Assembly: GCA_964611895.1 (NCBI GenBank)
Contig: CAZTDN010000011.1
Location: forward strand, 21,696-85,695
Source: JAIEOG01 sp964611895
GTDB lineage: Bacteria; Bdellovibrionota; FAC87; UBA2466
Reading direction: 5' to 3'
DNA: 64,000 nucleotides
The position numbers and the translations under genes were made by a program. The notes under the pieces are model-generated. The model was given only the letters and a program-made list of their open reading frames with translations. It searched no databases and had not been told where the DNA came from. How positions within the stretch are numbered: the stretch's first letter is position 1; each line of letters opens with the position of its first letter. Shown piece by piece: positions 46,906 through 56,549 of this stretch.

Positions 46906-47835
46906 TTAGACATAGGTCAGCCAGTGGCGAAACGGCGGGTGGTCGCCGCGAACCGTTTTGAAAAACAGATCCGTTAAAAGGCGCGTCACCTCGCCGGGTT
47001 TTCCGGCTCCAATGGAATGGCCGTCAATTTCGCGGATCGGGGTGACCTCCACCGCGGTGCCCGTAAAAAAGACTTCATCCGCCAAGTAGATTTGATTTCG
47101 GGTGATGTGTTCTTCTTTGACGGTCAGCCCCTGGCTCCGCGCTAACTGCATCACGCTATCGCGCGTGATCCCAGGCAAGATAGCTCCATGCGGAGGGGTG
47201 ATTAGACATTTGTTTTTTACCATAAAGATATTCTCACCCGAACCCTCGGCAATATACCCCTGAGTATCAAGCAAGATGGCTTCATCCAAACCGTTCAGCG
47301 AGGCTTGCCGTCGAGCGAGGACTGAGTTCAGATACCCACCGCTGAGCTTTGCCCAAGGTAAACCCGTCGCCACGTCGGGACGTCGGTAGCTGCTCACGGC
47401 TACTCGGATCCCCTTGGTTGCCCCCTCATCGCCCATGTACTTGCCCCAGGGCCAGGCGATCAAAGCGGTTTGGGCTTTTGCGCGCGATGGGAGCTTGAGC
47501 CCTCGAAAACTATCATCCACATAAGCCAGGGGGCGCAAGTAGCACTCTTTGAACTCATTAGATCGGATGACCTGTTTTGATGCTTCGATCCATTGAGCGG
47601 CGCTTGTCTCCATGGTGAGATCCAGCGCCTTGCACGAAGTCTCCAATCGTTCAAAGTGTTCTTGCGCACGGAAAATCGCAGTGCGTCCATCGACAGTCGC
47701 GTAGGCCCGAACGCCTTCAAATGCCGCGGTGCCGTAGTGCAAACTATGCGAAAGGATAGATACCTTTGCTTCGTCGTAGCGCAGCATTTTTCCGTTGATC
47801 CAAACCTGCCTGATTTCTGAATTGTCCTGCGACAT
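46906..47835 (-). CDS. ilvE: Branched-chain amino acid aminotransferase
   Basis: The 309-residue, PLP fold type IV enzyme catalyses the last step of valine, leucine and isoleucine synthesis. The cofactor Lys is Lys163 in WAKLSGGYLNS. Other landmarks are LHYGTAAFEGVRAY, CYLRPLAYVDD, EAILLDTQGYIAEGSGENIF and the C-terminal DEVFFTGTAVEVTPIREIDG. GGAGG lies 4 bases before the ATG. It lies 114 bases upstream of thrS in the same direction and is probably separately transcribed. Confidence 0.96.
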   Translation of the reverse strand: MSQDNSEIRQVWINGKMLRYDEAKVSILSHSLHYGTAAFEGVRAYATVDGRTAIFRAQEHFERLETSCKALDLTMETSAAQWIEASKQVIRSNEFKECYLRPLAYVDDSFRGLKLPSRAKAQTALIAWPWGKYMGDEGATKGIRVAVSSYRRPDVATGLPWAKLSGGYLNSVLARRQASLNGLDEAILLDTQGYIAEGSGENIFMVKNKCLITPPHGAILPGITRDSVMQLARSQGLTVKEEHITRNQIYLADEVFFTGTAVEVTPIREIDGHSIGAGKPGEVTRLLTDLFFKTVRGDHPPFRHWLTYV

Positions 47836-47877
47836 CGCGCCTCCAATGAAGGAGGAGCCTATTGGTTAGAGCTTTTC

Positions 47878-47906
47878 TGGTCAATCCCTTGCAGTTCCCC
47901 TATAAT
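47878..47906 (+). promoter_or_regulatory. Candidate sigma-70 promoter of the envelope-motor module
   Basis: A perfect TATAAT at 47901-47906 lies 17 bases after a weak TGGTCA (47878-47883), about 40 bases before the first gene of the + strand cluster. The surrounding CTATAATGA-TGGA also appears near the pilin gene promoter at 1972. Confidence 0.55.
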
Positions 47907-47944
47907 GATGGATGTAGCCTTCTAATCACTCAAAACAAAGCACC

Positions 47945-48655
47945 ATGAACAAAAGCTCATACATCTGGTACCCGTTCGTCTTGATCTTCGTGCTTTTATA
48001 CTCTTCGCAGCCTGTTATGGGCGCGAACATCATTGAAGAACAGCTACAAGAAATTGGTTCGGTTCCCGACAAAGAAATTGTCGTCGTTCAGCGCAAGTAC
48101 ACTCGGAAAAACAGCCGTTGGGAAATCACTCCGGTGGCATTTGGTGGCGTTCCCTACGGTACAGTGACCCGCAGCCTTTTTGGTGGGACGAGTTTAACCT
48201 ACCACGCCAACGATCAATGGGCTTTTGAGGTTCCTAATTTCGTTTACACAAAAAGTTTTTTCAGCAGCTTCACTTCCGACATCAACGTGGGACAGGCGGC
48301 TAACTCCAAACCCACGATCAACGTCGATCAGCAAAAGCTGCTTTTCTTTCTGACGGGCGGGATACAGTTTACGCCGTTTTACGGCAAGCTCTCTACCTTC
48401 TCCCAGTATATTGCGTATCTCGAGCCGTTTATTACGGTCGGTGCAGGTTTGGCAAAAACCGAAACCAGCAATTATTTTACTTTTTATCCTGGGGTTGGCT
48501 TTCGGATTTTCTTTAAAGAATGGTTCTCCATGCGATTTGATTTGCGGGATTACATCTACACCGAGGTCTCCGCAAGCCAAGGCACGCGTTTAAGAAACAA
48601 CTATGCATTTACGGTTTCCTTGAGCTTCTGGTTGCCCAAGATGCCGACGAACTAA
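47945..48655 (+). CDS. Outer-membrane beta-barrel protein of the Glt-like module
   Basis: The 236-residue product has a signal peptide (YPFVLIFVLLYSSQPVMG). A short acidic stretch is followed by alternating strands (RWEITPVAFGGVPYGTV, TSLTYHANDQWAFEVPNF, FFLTGGIQFTPFYG, AYLEPFITVGAGLAKT, FYPGVGFRIFFKEWFSMRFDLRDYIY) and the end NYAFTVSLSFWLPKMPTN. This pattern fits the outer-membrane beta-barrel family common in myxobacteria and Bdellovibrio (the OMP_myx_plus type, from memory). Such barrels accompany Glt gliding and related envelope machines. It is the first gene of a run of five on the + strand. Confidence 0.8.
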   Translation: MNKSSYIWYPFVLIFVLLYSSQPVMGANIIEEQLQEIGSVPDKEIVVVQRKYTRKNSRWEITPVAFGGVPYGTVTRSLFGGTSLTYHANDQWAFEVPNFVYTKSFFSSFTSDINVGQAANSKPTINVDQQKLLFFLTGGIQFTPFYGKLSTFSQYIAYLEPFITVGAGLAKTETSNYFTFYPGVGFRIFFKEWFSMRFDLRDYIYTEVSASQGTRLRNNYAFTVSLSFWLPKMPTN

Positions 48656-48668
48656 AACAGGAGTCGTA

Positions 48669-50126
48669 ATGAGACGCTTGTTCCTCGCGCTAATTGCAGT
48701 GTCGTCCGTGGCACTCGCGGAGCGCCGCACGACGCCACTTCAGTCTCCGTTTGAGCTGGCAAAAGCTCAATACGAACGCGGTCGCTATGCCCGATCGATC
48801 GAGTTATTTGGACAAGCCATTGCATCCAACGAAGGCGCTAGTGTGCGCACGCAAGCCTATTATTACCAGGGTTTGGCTATGTTGGAGCTGGGCCTTTATT
48901 ACTCCAGCTTCACCGCTTTCCAAAATGTCTTTCAGTCCGGCGATACCTCGAACAAGGCTATTTACGAAAAGGCTATCAGGAACGCTGTAAGCGTTGGAGA
49001 TCGTCTGGATATGGTGGATCGGCTTGGCAAATCCCTCGAGGCTTTGCCAAGCGGCGTAATTCCGCCATCGGTAAACTCCCACGCGCACTACGCTATCGGA
49101 GCGCACTACTTTAATTCCGGAGACGACAAAAAAGCAGCCGCAAACTTGAAATCAGTTGGTCCTGAAAGCCCCTACCATGCAAAGGCGTCTTTTTTATTGG
49201 GCGTGATTTCCACCCGATCGCGAAGCTACTCAGAGGCAATGACCTACTTCGATCGCGCTGTCCAATCGAGTGGGAGAGAAAAATCCGCACTTCGAGAGCT
49301 GGCGCGACTAAACCTTGCTCGCTCGGCTTACTCCGCGGGCCAGGTCGAGAAGTCGATCGAGCTCTATTCCCAGTTCACTAGCGCTTCGCCGCACTGGCTC
49401 ACCATTCTGCTCGAAGCAAGTTGGCCTTTATTGCGTGTCAATGACACGACAGTTTCTTTGGGAAACCTGCACACGGTCTTGTCTCCGTTCTATCAAGAAG
49501 ATCTAGTGGGCGAGGGTTACGTCTTGCGAGCAACTATTTTGTTTTCGCTATGCAAGTATGAGGAAATGCGCCAGACACTCGCGCAGTTTTTTGCGATTTA
49601 CGATCCGTTGTTGCGTTCGATGCAAGCCGAAAGCAATAGCCTTGGGAATGACTATGCCTACTACGAGGCATTCTCAAGCGGTAAAGGCTTAAACAAAGCA
49701 TTTGCGAACACTGCCCGAAGAGACGAGGGCGTTTCTAAGCTGACCAAAGTGATCGAACTCCTTCGCCGAGAGCGGCGTGAACTTGCGGCCATGGGTCGCG
49801 GGGATGGACTCTCCCGAATGGGCAAAGCCGTCGAAGAAGCGATCGTCTCGGTGCAGCGTGAACTTGGCAAAGATCTCCGCAAACTCCACGCTCGAAAACT
49901 CAAGGAACTTGTCGCTCAGCGAGAGCAAGCCAATTATCTCAAAGTCGAGATTGTCACCGGAGAAAAGGAACTGATCGAAGGCCAAAAAGGTTTGCCCGCG
50001 AAGCGTGTTGTCGATGTCGAAACCAGCGTTGGGGAAAACTACCACTTTTGGCCGTATATCGGTGAATACTGGGAAGATGAGTTGGGCGCTTACGTTTATA
50101 CTACGGAGAGCAGCTGTGTTAACTAA
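48669..50126 (+). CDS. Periplasmic TPR protein (GltE/AglT-like)
   Basis: The 485-residue protein has a signal peptide (RRLFLALIAVSSVALA). TPR-type helical repeats fill residues about 25-300 (FELAKAQYERGRYARSIELFGQAI, QAYYYQGLAMLELGLYYSSFTAFQ, ARLNLARSAYSAGQVEKSIELYSQF). The C-terminal third is a charged coiled coil (LRRERRELAA ... LRKLHARKLKELVAQREQA), then an aromatic end (YHFWPYIGEYWEDELGAYVY). Placement between a barrel and a giant TPR protein matches the GltE/AglT proteins of Myxococcus motility clusters. No lipobox is seen. The ATG is 13 bases after the barrel gene. The end overlaps the next gene by 11 bases. Confidence 0.82.
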   Translation: MRRLFLALIAVSSVALAERRTTPLQSPFELAKAQYERGRYARSIELFGQAIASNEGASVRTQAYYYQGLAMLELGLYYSSFTAFQNVFQSGDTSNKAIYEKAIRNAVSVGDRLDMVDRLGKSLEALPSGVIPPSVNSHAHYAIGAHYFNSGDDKKAAANLKSVGPESPYHAKASFLLGVISTRSRSYSEAMTYFDRAVQSSGREKSALRELARLNLARSAYSAGQVEKSIELYSQFTSASPHWLTILLEASWPLLRVNDTTVSLGNLHTVLSPFYQEDLVGEGYVLRATILFSLCKYEEMRQTLAQFFAIYDPLLRSMQAESNSLGNDYAYYEAFSSGKGLNKAFANTARRDEGVSKLTKVIELLRRERRELAAMGRGDGLSRMGKAVEEAIVSVQRELGKDLRKLHARKLKELVAQREQANYLKVEIVTGEKELIEGQKGLPAKRVVDVETSVGENYHFWPYIGEYWEDELGAYVYTTESSCVN

Positions 50127-53100
50127 GACGAATTACATTTCAGCTGTGGTTGTGGCGGCTCTGTTTGCCGGAAACGCGGACGCGGCTCGATCCCGCACTC
50201 CCTACGCGAACTTTGAACTGCCGCAGATGCGTACCACTGGGCCGGACGGCTTGGGGAAAACCTATGTCTCGGAGAAGTTTTTCCTGAAAAACGCGGTTCG
50301 GGAGAAAACCCCGCGCGTCGATGCAAAGAAATTTTTCTTCGCAAAAGAAGCTTTTCTCGCTGAAAAACGAGAAGAGGCGATCAAGCTCTTGCGCCAGCAG
50401 ATGGATTCGGGATTGAAAGTGAATCGCGAAAACATGCTGCTCAGGCTGGGCCAGTTGTACGCGGAAAAGTACATGGAGCTCAGTTACCAGGAAACTGAAG
50501 TTTATACTTCCAAGCTTCAGGAGTATGAGAAAAAGAAAGCTGCTGGAGAAAAGGTCTCTGCTCCGAAAGCGGACAATTCACGTTCGAAAAAATACTTAAA
50601 AGATTCGCTCGCGCTTTTCTATGAGTTGGAACGCAAGTACCCAAACCACGAAAAAATCGACGAAATTCTCTTTTTCATTGGATTCGTGGAAATGGAAGGG
50701 GGGAACGCTGCCAAAGGGGCAAAATACCTAGAGCGCGTGATCCAGAAGTTCCCCAAAAGCCGTAAGTATGAAGAAGCGGTTATTTACCTGGGAGATTATT
50801 ACTTTGATCGCAATAAGTTCAAAGAAGCGCGATCAAAATTTGAGATCCTCGTTCGAAAGAAGGACTCTCCTCTCTACCACTTTGCGGTTTATAAGTCGGC
50901 CTGGTGCGATCTGAATACTCTAAAAGGCGCTCAGGGGTTGCGCAACATGAAGCAGCTCGTGCGCGACCTTGAAGGGGAAAAAGAACCGGCAAAATTCAAT
51001 TTGCGTGAGCAAGCGCTAAGAGACTTGGTTACCTTTTTTGCAGATGCTGGGAACATCGATGATGCCATGGACTTTTTCTCCGAAACACAGGGTCGAGAAA
51101 AAGCGCTCCAAAACGTGCGTGTGATCGCAGACACGATGCATTCCAAAGCCCGTGACGCAGAAGCGATTCAAGCATACCAACGCCTAATCAAAGAGCAGCC
51201 GGACTCGCCCGAAGCCCCGATGATCCAATTGGGTATTTACCAGTCTCTACAAAGTCTGGATAAAACCGCTGCCGCTGTGGATAGTCTGGTTTTTGCGATA
51301 GAGAACTATGGCCCCAAGTCAGATTGGGCGAGCGACTTCAAAGGGGATAAAAAAGAACTCGCGAGCACTTTAAACGCCGTGCAAGAAGAAGGATCGAAAA
51401 CGGCGTTCTTTTTTCATGCCTCAGGCCAAAAAGGTTCCAACCGCGCGCTCTATGGTTACGCGCTCAAGCTGTACGACGCCCTGATCAAGAGCTTCCCTGC
51501 GCACCCCGACCTGAAAAAATTGCATTTTTATCGAGCTGAAGTTCTATACAGCCAGAAAAAGTGGATGGAAGCCGCCGATTCTTATGTAGACGCATCGAAA
51601 ATCGCTCCTAAGGATAAAATGACGGACGAAGCTGTGTACAACGCTCTGCTTGCGCTGGACCAGCTGACCGCACGAGTGGATAAGATTGAGCGATTCACCG
51701 AAGAACAGCAGAAAAACATGGATATGCAGGAGCGCGATATTCCCGAAGGTGAAAAGCGCTTCATTGAAATCGCTCAGTCGTATCTTAAAGAATACCCAAA
51801 GGGCGACCGTATCGTGGATGTCCAGTTTCGCATTGCGGCGATCTACTATCGCTACCACCATTTCGGGACCGCGCTGCCCCTATTTGAAAAGATTGTCGCT
51901 GAACACCCGAAACACCGCAGTGCTGTCACATCAGCCTCCATCGTGCTCGACGTCCTGAACATGCAGAAAAACTACGCCAAGCTCGATGAGACAGCTCGGC
52001 GCTACGGCAAAATTGCGGATTTGGGAGACGCGAAGTTTAAGACAGAAATCAAGGCCATCAGTCAGCAAATCGGCTTCAAAGAAGTGGAGAAGCTCGAGGG
52101 AGACTCGAAGTGGAAAGAAGCGGGAGAAAACTACCTAACGCTTTATAAAAATGACCCAAGCGGGGCGCTCGCCGAGAAGTCACTCTACAATGCGCTAGTG
52201 AGTTTCGAAAAAGCTGGAGATACAGCAAAGGCGCAAGAGTTGACCCGCCTTTTTGTGGGCAAATACCCCAAATCCAGCAATACAGAGTCGTTGGTGTTGT
52301 CGATGGCAAAAAATGCCGAAAAACTTTACGACTTCGAAGAAGCTCGTAAACTTTATCATGACTTCTATAAGAACCACCCCAAGAGCAAGGAAGCTCGTAA
52401 AGCGCTGTACAACTCGGCCGTCTTTTCGGAACTACTCGAACACCATGCGGCTGCTATAGAGCGCTACAACGAGTATTTGAAATCGGGGAAAGTTTCCCAA
52501 GAAGAATACAAGGCGATTCAGATCAGTTTGGCAAAACTCAGTCGCAAGTCAGGCAACTGGGCTGGTGTGACGCGCATTTACAGGCAGTTTATGAAGGATG
52601 CCTCCAAGGTGGATGAAAAAATCTCTATCTTAGGGGATCTCATCCGCCAGTATGAAATTGCGGGGCAAACCCAAGCCAAGGCTGATGCTGTCCGCGAACT
52701 CAGGGGCCTCTATGCGGGAAATAAAGGCGCAAAGAACATTGGCTTTGCAGCAAAATACCTTGCGGAGTCTGAGTATCAAAGTGTCCAGTCACAACGGCGA
52801 AAATACGACGAAACAGTATTGAAGTTTCCTGTCAGCGATTTGGTCTATTTGGTCGGCTTGAAACAACGCCGATTAAAAGCGCTTGGTGAAGCTTATGATC
52901 GGGTTATCGAGGTGGGGGTTCCGGAGTGGGGAGTCGCTGCACTTCATGACAAGGCCGATGCGTTTGCCGGCTTTGGGATAGGGTTTAGAAAGCTGGAAAT
53001 TCCCAAGAAAATGCAAGGCGATGAACGCAAAGAAACAGAAATTGGCCTGAAGAAGCTTGAGACCGATATCGTCGCGGCTTTGGACAAACAGGCAGAGGAA

Positions 53101-53937
53101 ATGTTCAAACTCTGTGTAGCAAAAGCGGCTGAGTTCCAGGTCGCCACTGAGTTTGCAAGCAAGTGCCGAAGTCGGGCGAAATCAGGAGCGCCGGTGGGCG
53201 AGGTGCAAGGACAGGTTCCCCAACCGACTTTGGCAGCGAATCGTTTTGGCGTGTGGGAAGGAGCAGCGCCTTCCCCCTCAGATTCTTCTTACGTAGATTA
53301 CCTTGCCTCGCTAGTGGGCGGCCGGGGTGAGGCGGCGGAGCGAAAACTCAAGGACTACCTGTCCAAGCATACAGAGGATTGGCGCGGTGTGTTCTTGCTC
53401 GCTTTGCACTACCAGAAAACAAAACGCGAAAGCTTGGCGATGTATTTCTACTCGCAACTAGAAAAGAACCCCGACTTCGAGTGGAAGTCAGACCTTTACA
53501 ATCAGTTGGGGTTAATGGCGACTGCGGATCAGAACCGGCCTCTGGCTACGGAATATTTTGAAAAAGCAGTCAATGCGGATCGCCCCAGCTCAGCTGCTTA
53601 TGCAAATCTTGGAGCAGTGCAGCTGCAGAACCGCAACTATGCCGATGCGGAAAAGATGTTTAAGCGGGCGGTGAGCATAGATGACCAATCCGAAGAAGCG
53701 GCTCTTGGTTTGGGTGTTGCGTTAGAGGGATTGGGAAAATATGACGCTGCACACCGCGCATATGCAGATTTTCTCGCCGACAATGGCCGCGCTATGGCGG
53801 TTTTGTTTAATGATTCAGTTTTGTTAGGAAATAGACTCGGCCAGAAGGAAAAAGCGGCGCAGCAAATGATGCGCTACATCCAAGCGGGTGGCAAAGAGTC
53901 TGCGAGAGCTCAGGAAACGATTCGAAACTGGCGATAA
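50116..53937 (+). CDS. Giant periplasmic TPR protein (GltD/AgmU-like)
   Basis: GTG 50116 follows GGAGAG by 5 bases and begins a signal peptide (LTKTNYISAVVVAALFAGNADAA); the ATG upstream at 50005 would not give one. The product has 1273 residues. Dozens of TPR-like repeats run through it, with YfiO-type stretches (FYELERKYPNHEKIDEILFFIGFVEME, AVIYLGDYYFDRNKFKEARSKFEIL) and classical repeats near the end (AYANLGAVQLQNRNYADAEKMFKRAVSID). It resembles AgmU/GltD, a TPR protein of about 1200 residues in the myxobacterial gliding machine. It probably scaffolds the complex in the periplasm. It overlaps the previous gene by 11 bases. Confidence 0.85.
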   Translation: MLTKTNYISAVVVAALFAGNADAARSRTPYANFELPQMRTTGPDGLGKTYVSEKFFLKNAVREKTPRVDAKKFFFAKEAFLAEKREEAIKLLRQQMDSGLKVNRENMLLRLGQLYAEKYMELSYQETEVYTSKLQEYEKKKAAGEKVSAPKADNSRSKKYLKDSLALFYELERKYPNHEKIDEILFFIGFVEMEGGNAAKGAKYLERVIQKFPKSRKYEEAVIYLGDYYFDRNKFKEARSKFEILVRKKDSPLYHFAVYKSAWCDLNTLKGAQGLRNMKQLVRDLEGEKEPAKFNLREQALRDLVTFFADAGNIDDAMDFFSETQGREKALQNVRVIADTMHSKARDAEAIQAYQRLIKEQPDSPEAPMIQLGIYQSLQSLDKTAAAVDSLVFAIENYGPKSDWASDFKGDKKELASTLNAVQEEGSKTAFFFHASGQKGSNRALYGYALKLYDALIKSFPAHPDLKKLHFYRAEVLYSQKKWMEAADSYVDASKIAPKDKMTDEAVYNALLALDQLTARVDKIERFTEEQQKNMDMQERDIPEGEKRFIEIAQSYLKEYPKGDRIVDVQFRIAAIYYRYHHFGTALPLFEKIVAEHPKHRSAVTSASIVLDVLNMQKNYAKLDETARRYGKIADLGDAKFKTEIKAISQQIGFKEVEKLEGDSKWKEAGENYLTLYKNDPSGALAEKSLYNALVSFEKAGDTAKAQELTRLFVGKYPKSSNTESLVLSMAKNAEKLYDFEEARKLYHDFYKNHPKSKEARKALYNSAVFSELLEHHAAAIERYNEYLKSGKVSQEEYKAIQISLAKLSRKSGNWAGVTRIYRQFMKDASKVDEKISILGDLIRQYEIAGQTQAKADAVRELRGLYAGNKGAKNIGFAAKYLAESEYQSVQSQRRKYDETVLKFPVSDLVYLVGLKQRRLKALGEAYDRVIEVGVPEWGVAALHDKADAFAGFGIGFRKLEIPKKMQGDERKETEIGLKKLETDIVAALDKQAEEMFKLCVAKAAEFQVATEFASKCRSRAKSGAPVGEVQGQVPQPTLAANRFGVWEGAAPSPSDSSYVDYLASLVGGRGEAAERKLKDYLSKHTEDWRGVFLLALHYQKTKRESLAMYFYSQLEKNPDFEWKSDLYNQLGLMATADQNRPLATEYFEKAVNADRPSSAAYANLGAVQLQNRNYADAEKMFKRAVSIDDQSEEAALGLGVALEGLGKYDAAHRAYADFLADNGRAMAVLFNDSVLLGNRLGQKEKAAQQMMRYIQAGGKESARAQETIRNWR

Positions 53938-53952
53938 GATTAAGAGAATCTC

Positions 53953-54291
53953 TTGAAAACAAAACTACACATATTTTCCGTCTTGCTTGGTTTGTTTGCG
54001 ATAATGGGATCTTTGGAGAGCTTCGCAAAAAAGAAATCCAAAACTCCCGTTGCTCCTCCTAGCTCTCGAGACTCGGGGGATTACGTTACTGAAAAGCGGT
54101 CGGATGGTACGATCATCAAGTACAAGAAAAAGAATACTTACGATTTTGAAGGCTTGGGAGTCGATGGAATACATAACAAGCCCTCGGGTTCGTACGTTTC
54201 GAACATCAAGGATGTAAAGGCCAGAAGTATTATTCGAATGCGCGAGAACTTTGACGCCGAAGTGCTAGATAGTCCTCGCCAAATGAAATAA
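53953..54291 (+). CDS. Small exported basic protein in the Glt-like module
   Basis: The 112-residue product needs TTG at 53953 as start; this gives a good signal peptide (KTKLHIFSVLLGLFAIMGSLESFA), and the next ATG would destroy it. The mature part is about 85 residues, Lys-rich at first (KKKSKTPVAPP) with no recognised fold. It lies 15 bases after the giant TPR gene and 8 bases before the FHA gene, so it is an operon member. Its place matches the small GltF-type gene of myxobacterial clusters, but homology is not shown. Confidence 0.65.
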   Translation: MKTKLHIFSVLLGLFAIMGSLESFAKKKSKTPVAPPSSRDSGDYVTEKRSDGTIIKYKKKNTYDFEGLGVDGIHNKPSGSYVSNIKDVKARSIIRMRENFDAEVLDSPRQMK

Positions 54292-54299
54292 GGGTTCGT

Positions 54300-56549
54300 A
54301 TGGAAGCGAAATCAAATGCGATCATTCCCCTTCGGCTCGACGTATTAGACGAGAAGGGAAAAACCGTACATGCGAGCGAGTTCGTAAAAGAGAAAATCGT
54401 TCTCGGACGAATTCTTTCTGCGGATGTGCGAATTGATGATCCTCGAGTATCCCGCATCCATGCTCTGGTTGAAGTTCGAAATGGCGTGATTCATATCACC
54501 GATTTGGCCAGTTCTCATGGAACTTTTGTCAACGGCAAGAAAGTCGTTGAGTCAAAACTAAGCTTTGGTGATTCGCTTAAACTCGGAAACATTGAAGTAA
54601 AAATTTCAAAAGGCTCTGGTGTGACGATGACGTCTCAGCCTGCGGTTGATAACCGTCAGGTGAAAGACAGCGCGGCCACCATGCTGGATATTCCACGGGA
54701 TACGAGTGAGGATACGGCTGAGCGTCGTGCCCCGGCAGAACGTCGAAAAAAAGATGCTTTTCCCGATGAAAACCGGATGGACGATCGCCGAGACGGTGAC
54801 CGCAGAAATGATCAACGCAAGGGCGAGCGTCGAAAACCCGTTGTGCCAGGCGCCCCTCCAGAGCTTCCTCCGGGGGTAGAAAAGGACAGGCGAGCTAATG
54901 TCGACCGCCGTTCGGATCTGGACTACGAGCGCCGATTGGGAGATCGGCGGCGTGGAGATCGCCGAGTTTTCGACATCACCAGCCTTGAGCGCCGAATTGA
55001 AGATCGCCGCACACGTCGATCCGACGATGACTTGCTCCCCGAAGAATTGGAAAAAGCTTTTGAGGCTCCGGATCACGCGCGTGAGTTTGAGCTGACTGCA
55101 CTCTGGGGAGATCATATCCTGGATGTGTCCAACTATTTTGATCCCGTCGTACTTACCGTCGGGGAGTCCCCTTCGAACGAATATATTATCCCGAGTGAGG
55201 GAATTCCAGACGAGTTCCCGTTGGTCACCATCGAAGAAGACGGCTCTGCCTATCTGGCCTTTACCGAAGGAATGAGTGGGACGGTCCGCGCACGCGATAG
55301 GATTTATACGCTAAATGATTTGCGCGAAGAAAAGTTCGTCAAAAAATTTGCCAATTACCACGTGGTTCCGCTGAAGCAGGATGATTTTGCCAAAGTTTCC
55401 ATCGGCAACATTAACTTTTTCATGCTTTACGTGCGTCCCGCTCCGCGCATTAAAGCAGCCCCGTTTTTTGACAATGATGCGTTGATCTTGCGGACGATGA
55501 TTGGCTCGTTCCTTTTGTTGGCGTTGATGATTGTTGGAATGAGTTTTATTGAGGTGCCAAAGCCAGTCACCATCGAAATGGTTCCGGAGCGTATCGCAAA
55601 GATTGTAATCCGCAAGAAACCGAAGATTCCGGACGCTGTGGCGATTAAGGATGCGCAAACGCTAGAAGGCGGCTCGGTGAAGGGAGAAGGCGGGCGTGCG
55701 GCCGGCCCAGAGGGGGAAGTTGGCAAGCCCGATGCTCCTAAAAAGCCGGAAAAGCCTCAGGCAATGGCGCCCAAAGCGGCTGAGAAAAAACCCGAACCAC
55801 CCAAACCGACACCCGCACCTAAAGCGGAACCTGCGAAGGCGGCTGCAGCACCTCCAAAACCACAACCTCAACGGAAAGTGGTCGATCAACAAAAAGCCAA
55901 AAAGGTGGGAATGCTCGAGGCTTTGAGTCGTAGCGGCATACAAAAAGATCTAAAGAACTTGATCAATAACTCTTCCGGCGCAGCCGGCGGCTTTGAAGAT
56001 TTTGATAAAGCCGTCTCGGGCATGCAGGGCAAAACGATTGAGCAAGGTGCCGGTGCTGGCGGTAAGGGCCTCAAAGGGGTCGACGCTGGCGGCGGTGGAC
56101 AGACAATAGGTATCGACGGTCCGTCTACCAAAGGTCTGGGACGAGGTTACGAAGGTAGCGGCATTGGCGAGGGGATTTCCGGGCCTGGTCGTTTGGGGCA
56201 AAAAGGAGAACACTCCGTCAATATTGTCTCGGAAAACGTCCAAGTTCTGTCGGGGTTACCCAAGGACGTTATCAACGAAGTCGTTCAGCGGCACCGTTCC
56301 GAGATCCGGGCTTGCTACGATGCGGCCCTGCAGCGTAATCCGGGTCTGCGAGGCAAGATCGTGGTGGCGTTTAACATCGCACCCAATGGGATCGTGCAGA
56401 CGGCGAGTGTGAAAGAATCCACGCTGGGAGATGCCGCGCTCGGGACCTGTATCGTTGCCCGCGTGAAGTCTTGGGTCTTCCCCAAGCCAGAAGCGCCCGT
56501 CGTCACCGAAGTCAGTGCGTACCCGTTCTACTTGAACCCGGCTAATTAG
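54300..56549 (+). CDS. FHA-membrane helix-TonB-like energy transducer (GltG/AgmX type)
   Basis: The 749-residue protein has an N-terminal cytoplasmic FHA domain (about 20-105, with LGRILSADVRI, VSRIHALVEV and SSHGTFVNG), which binds phosphothreonine peptides. A mixed-charge linker (about 135-255) is packed with RR and DRR units. A second FHA-like or beta domain may follow (about 265-380). One membrane helix lies near 395-418. A Pro/Lys/Ala-rich periplasmic rod and a Gly-rich stretch follow, then a C-terminal AgmX/PglI-type domain from about 652 (EIRACYDAALQRNPGLRGKIVVAFNIAPNG). This layout is that of GltG/GltJ in Myxococcus, which couple the inner-membrane AglRQS motor to the outer envelope. 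No motor genes lie in this window. Confidence 0.88.
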   Translation: MEAKSNAIIPLRLDVLDEKGKTVHASEFVKEKIVLGRILSADVRIDDPRVSRIHALVEVRNGVIHITDLASSHGTFVNGKKVVESKLSFGDSLKLGNIEVKISKGSGVTMTSQPAVDNRQVKDSAATMLDIPRDTSEDTAERRAPAERRKKDAFPDENRMDDRRDGDRRNDQRKGERRKPVVPGAPPELPPGVEKDRRANVDRRSDLDYERRLGDRRRGDRRVFDITSLERRIEDRRTRRSDDDLLPEELEKAFEAPDHAREFELTALWGDHILDVSNYFDPVVLTVGESPSNEYIIPSEGIPDEFPLVTIEEDGSAYLAFTEGMSGTVRARDRIYTLNDLREEKFVKKFANYHVVPLKQDDFAKVSIGNINFFMLYVRPAPRIKAAPFFDNDALILRTMIGSFLLLALMIVGMSFIEVPKPVTIEMVPERIAKIVIRKKPKIPDAVAIKDAQTLEGGSVKGEGGRAAGPEGEVGKPDAPKKPEKPQAMAPKAAEKKPEPPKPTPAPKAEPAKAAAAPPKPQPQRKVVDQQKAKKVGMLEALSRSGIQKDLKNLINNSSGAAGGFEDFDKAVSGMQGKTIEQGAGAGGKGLKGVDAGGGGQTIGIDGPSTKGLGRGYEGSGIGEGISGPGRLGQKGEHSVNIVSENVQVLSGLPKDVINEVVQRHRSEIRACYDAALQRNPGLRGKIVVAFNIAPNGIVQTASVKESTLGDAALGTCIVARVKSWVFPKPEAPVVTEVSAYPFYLNPAN

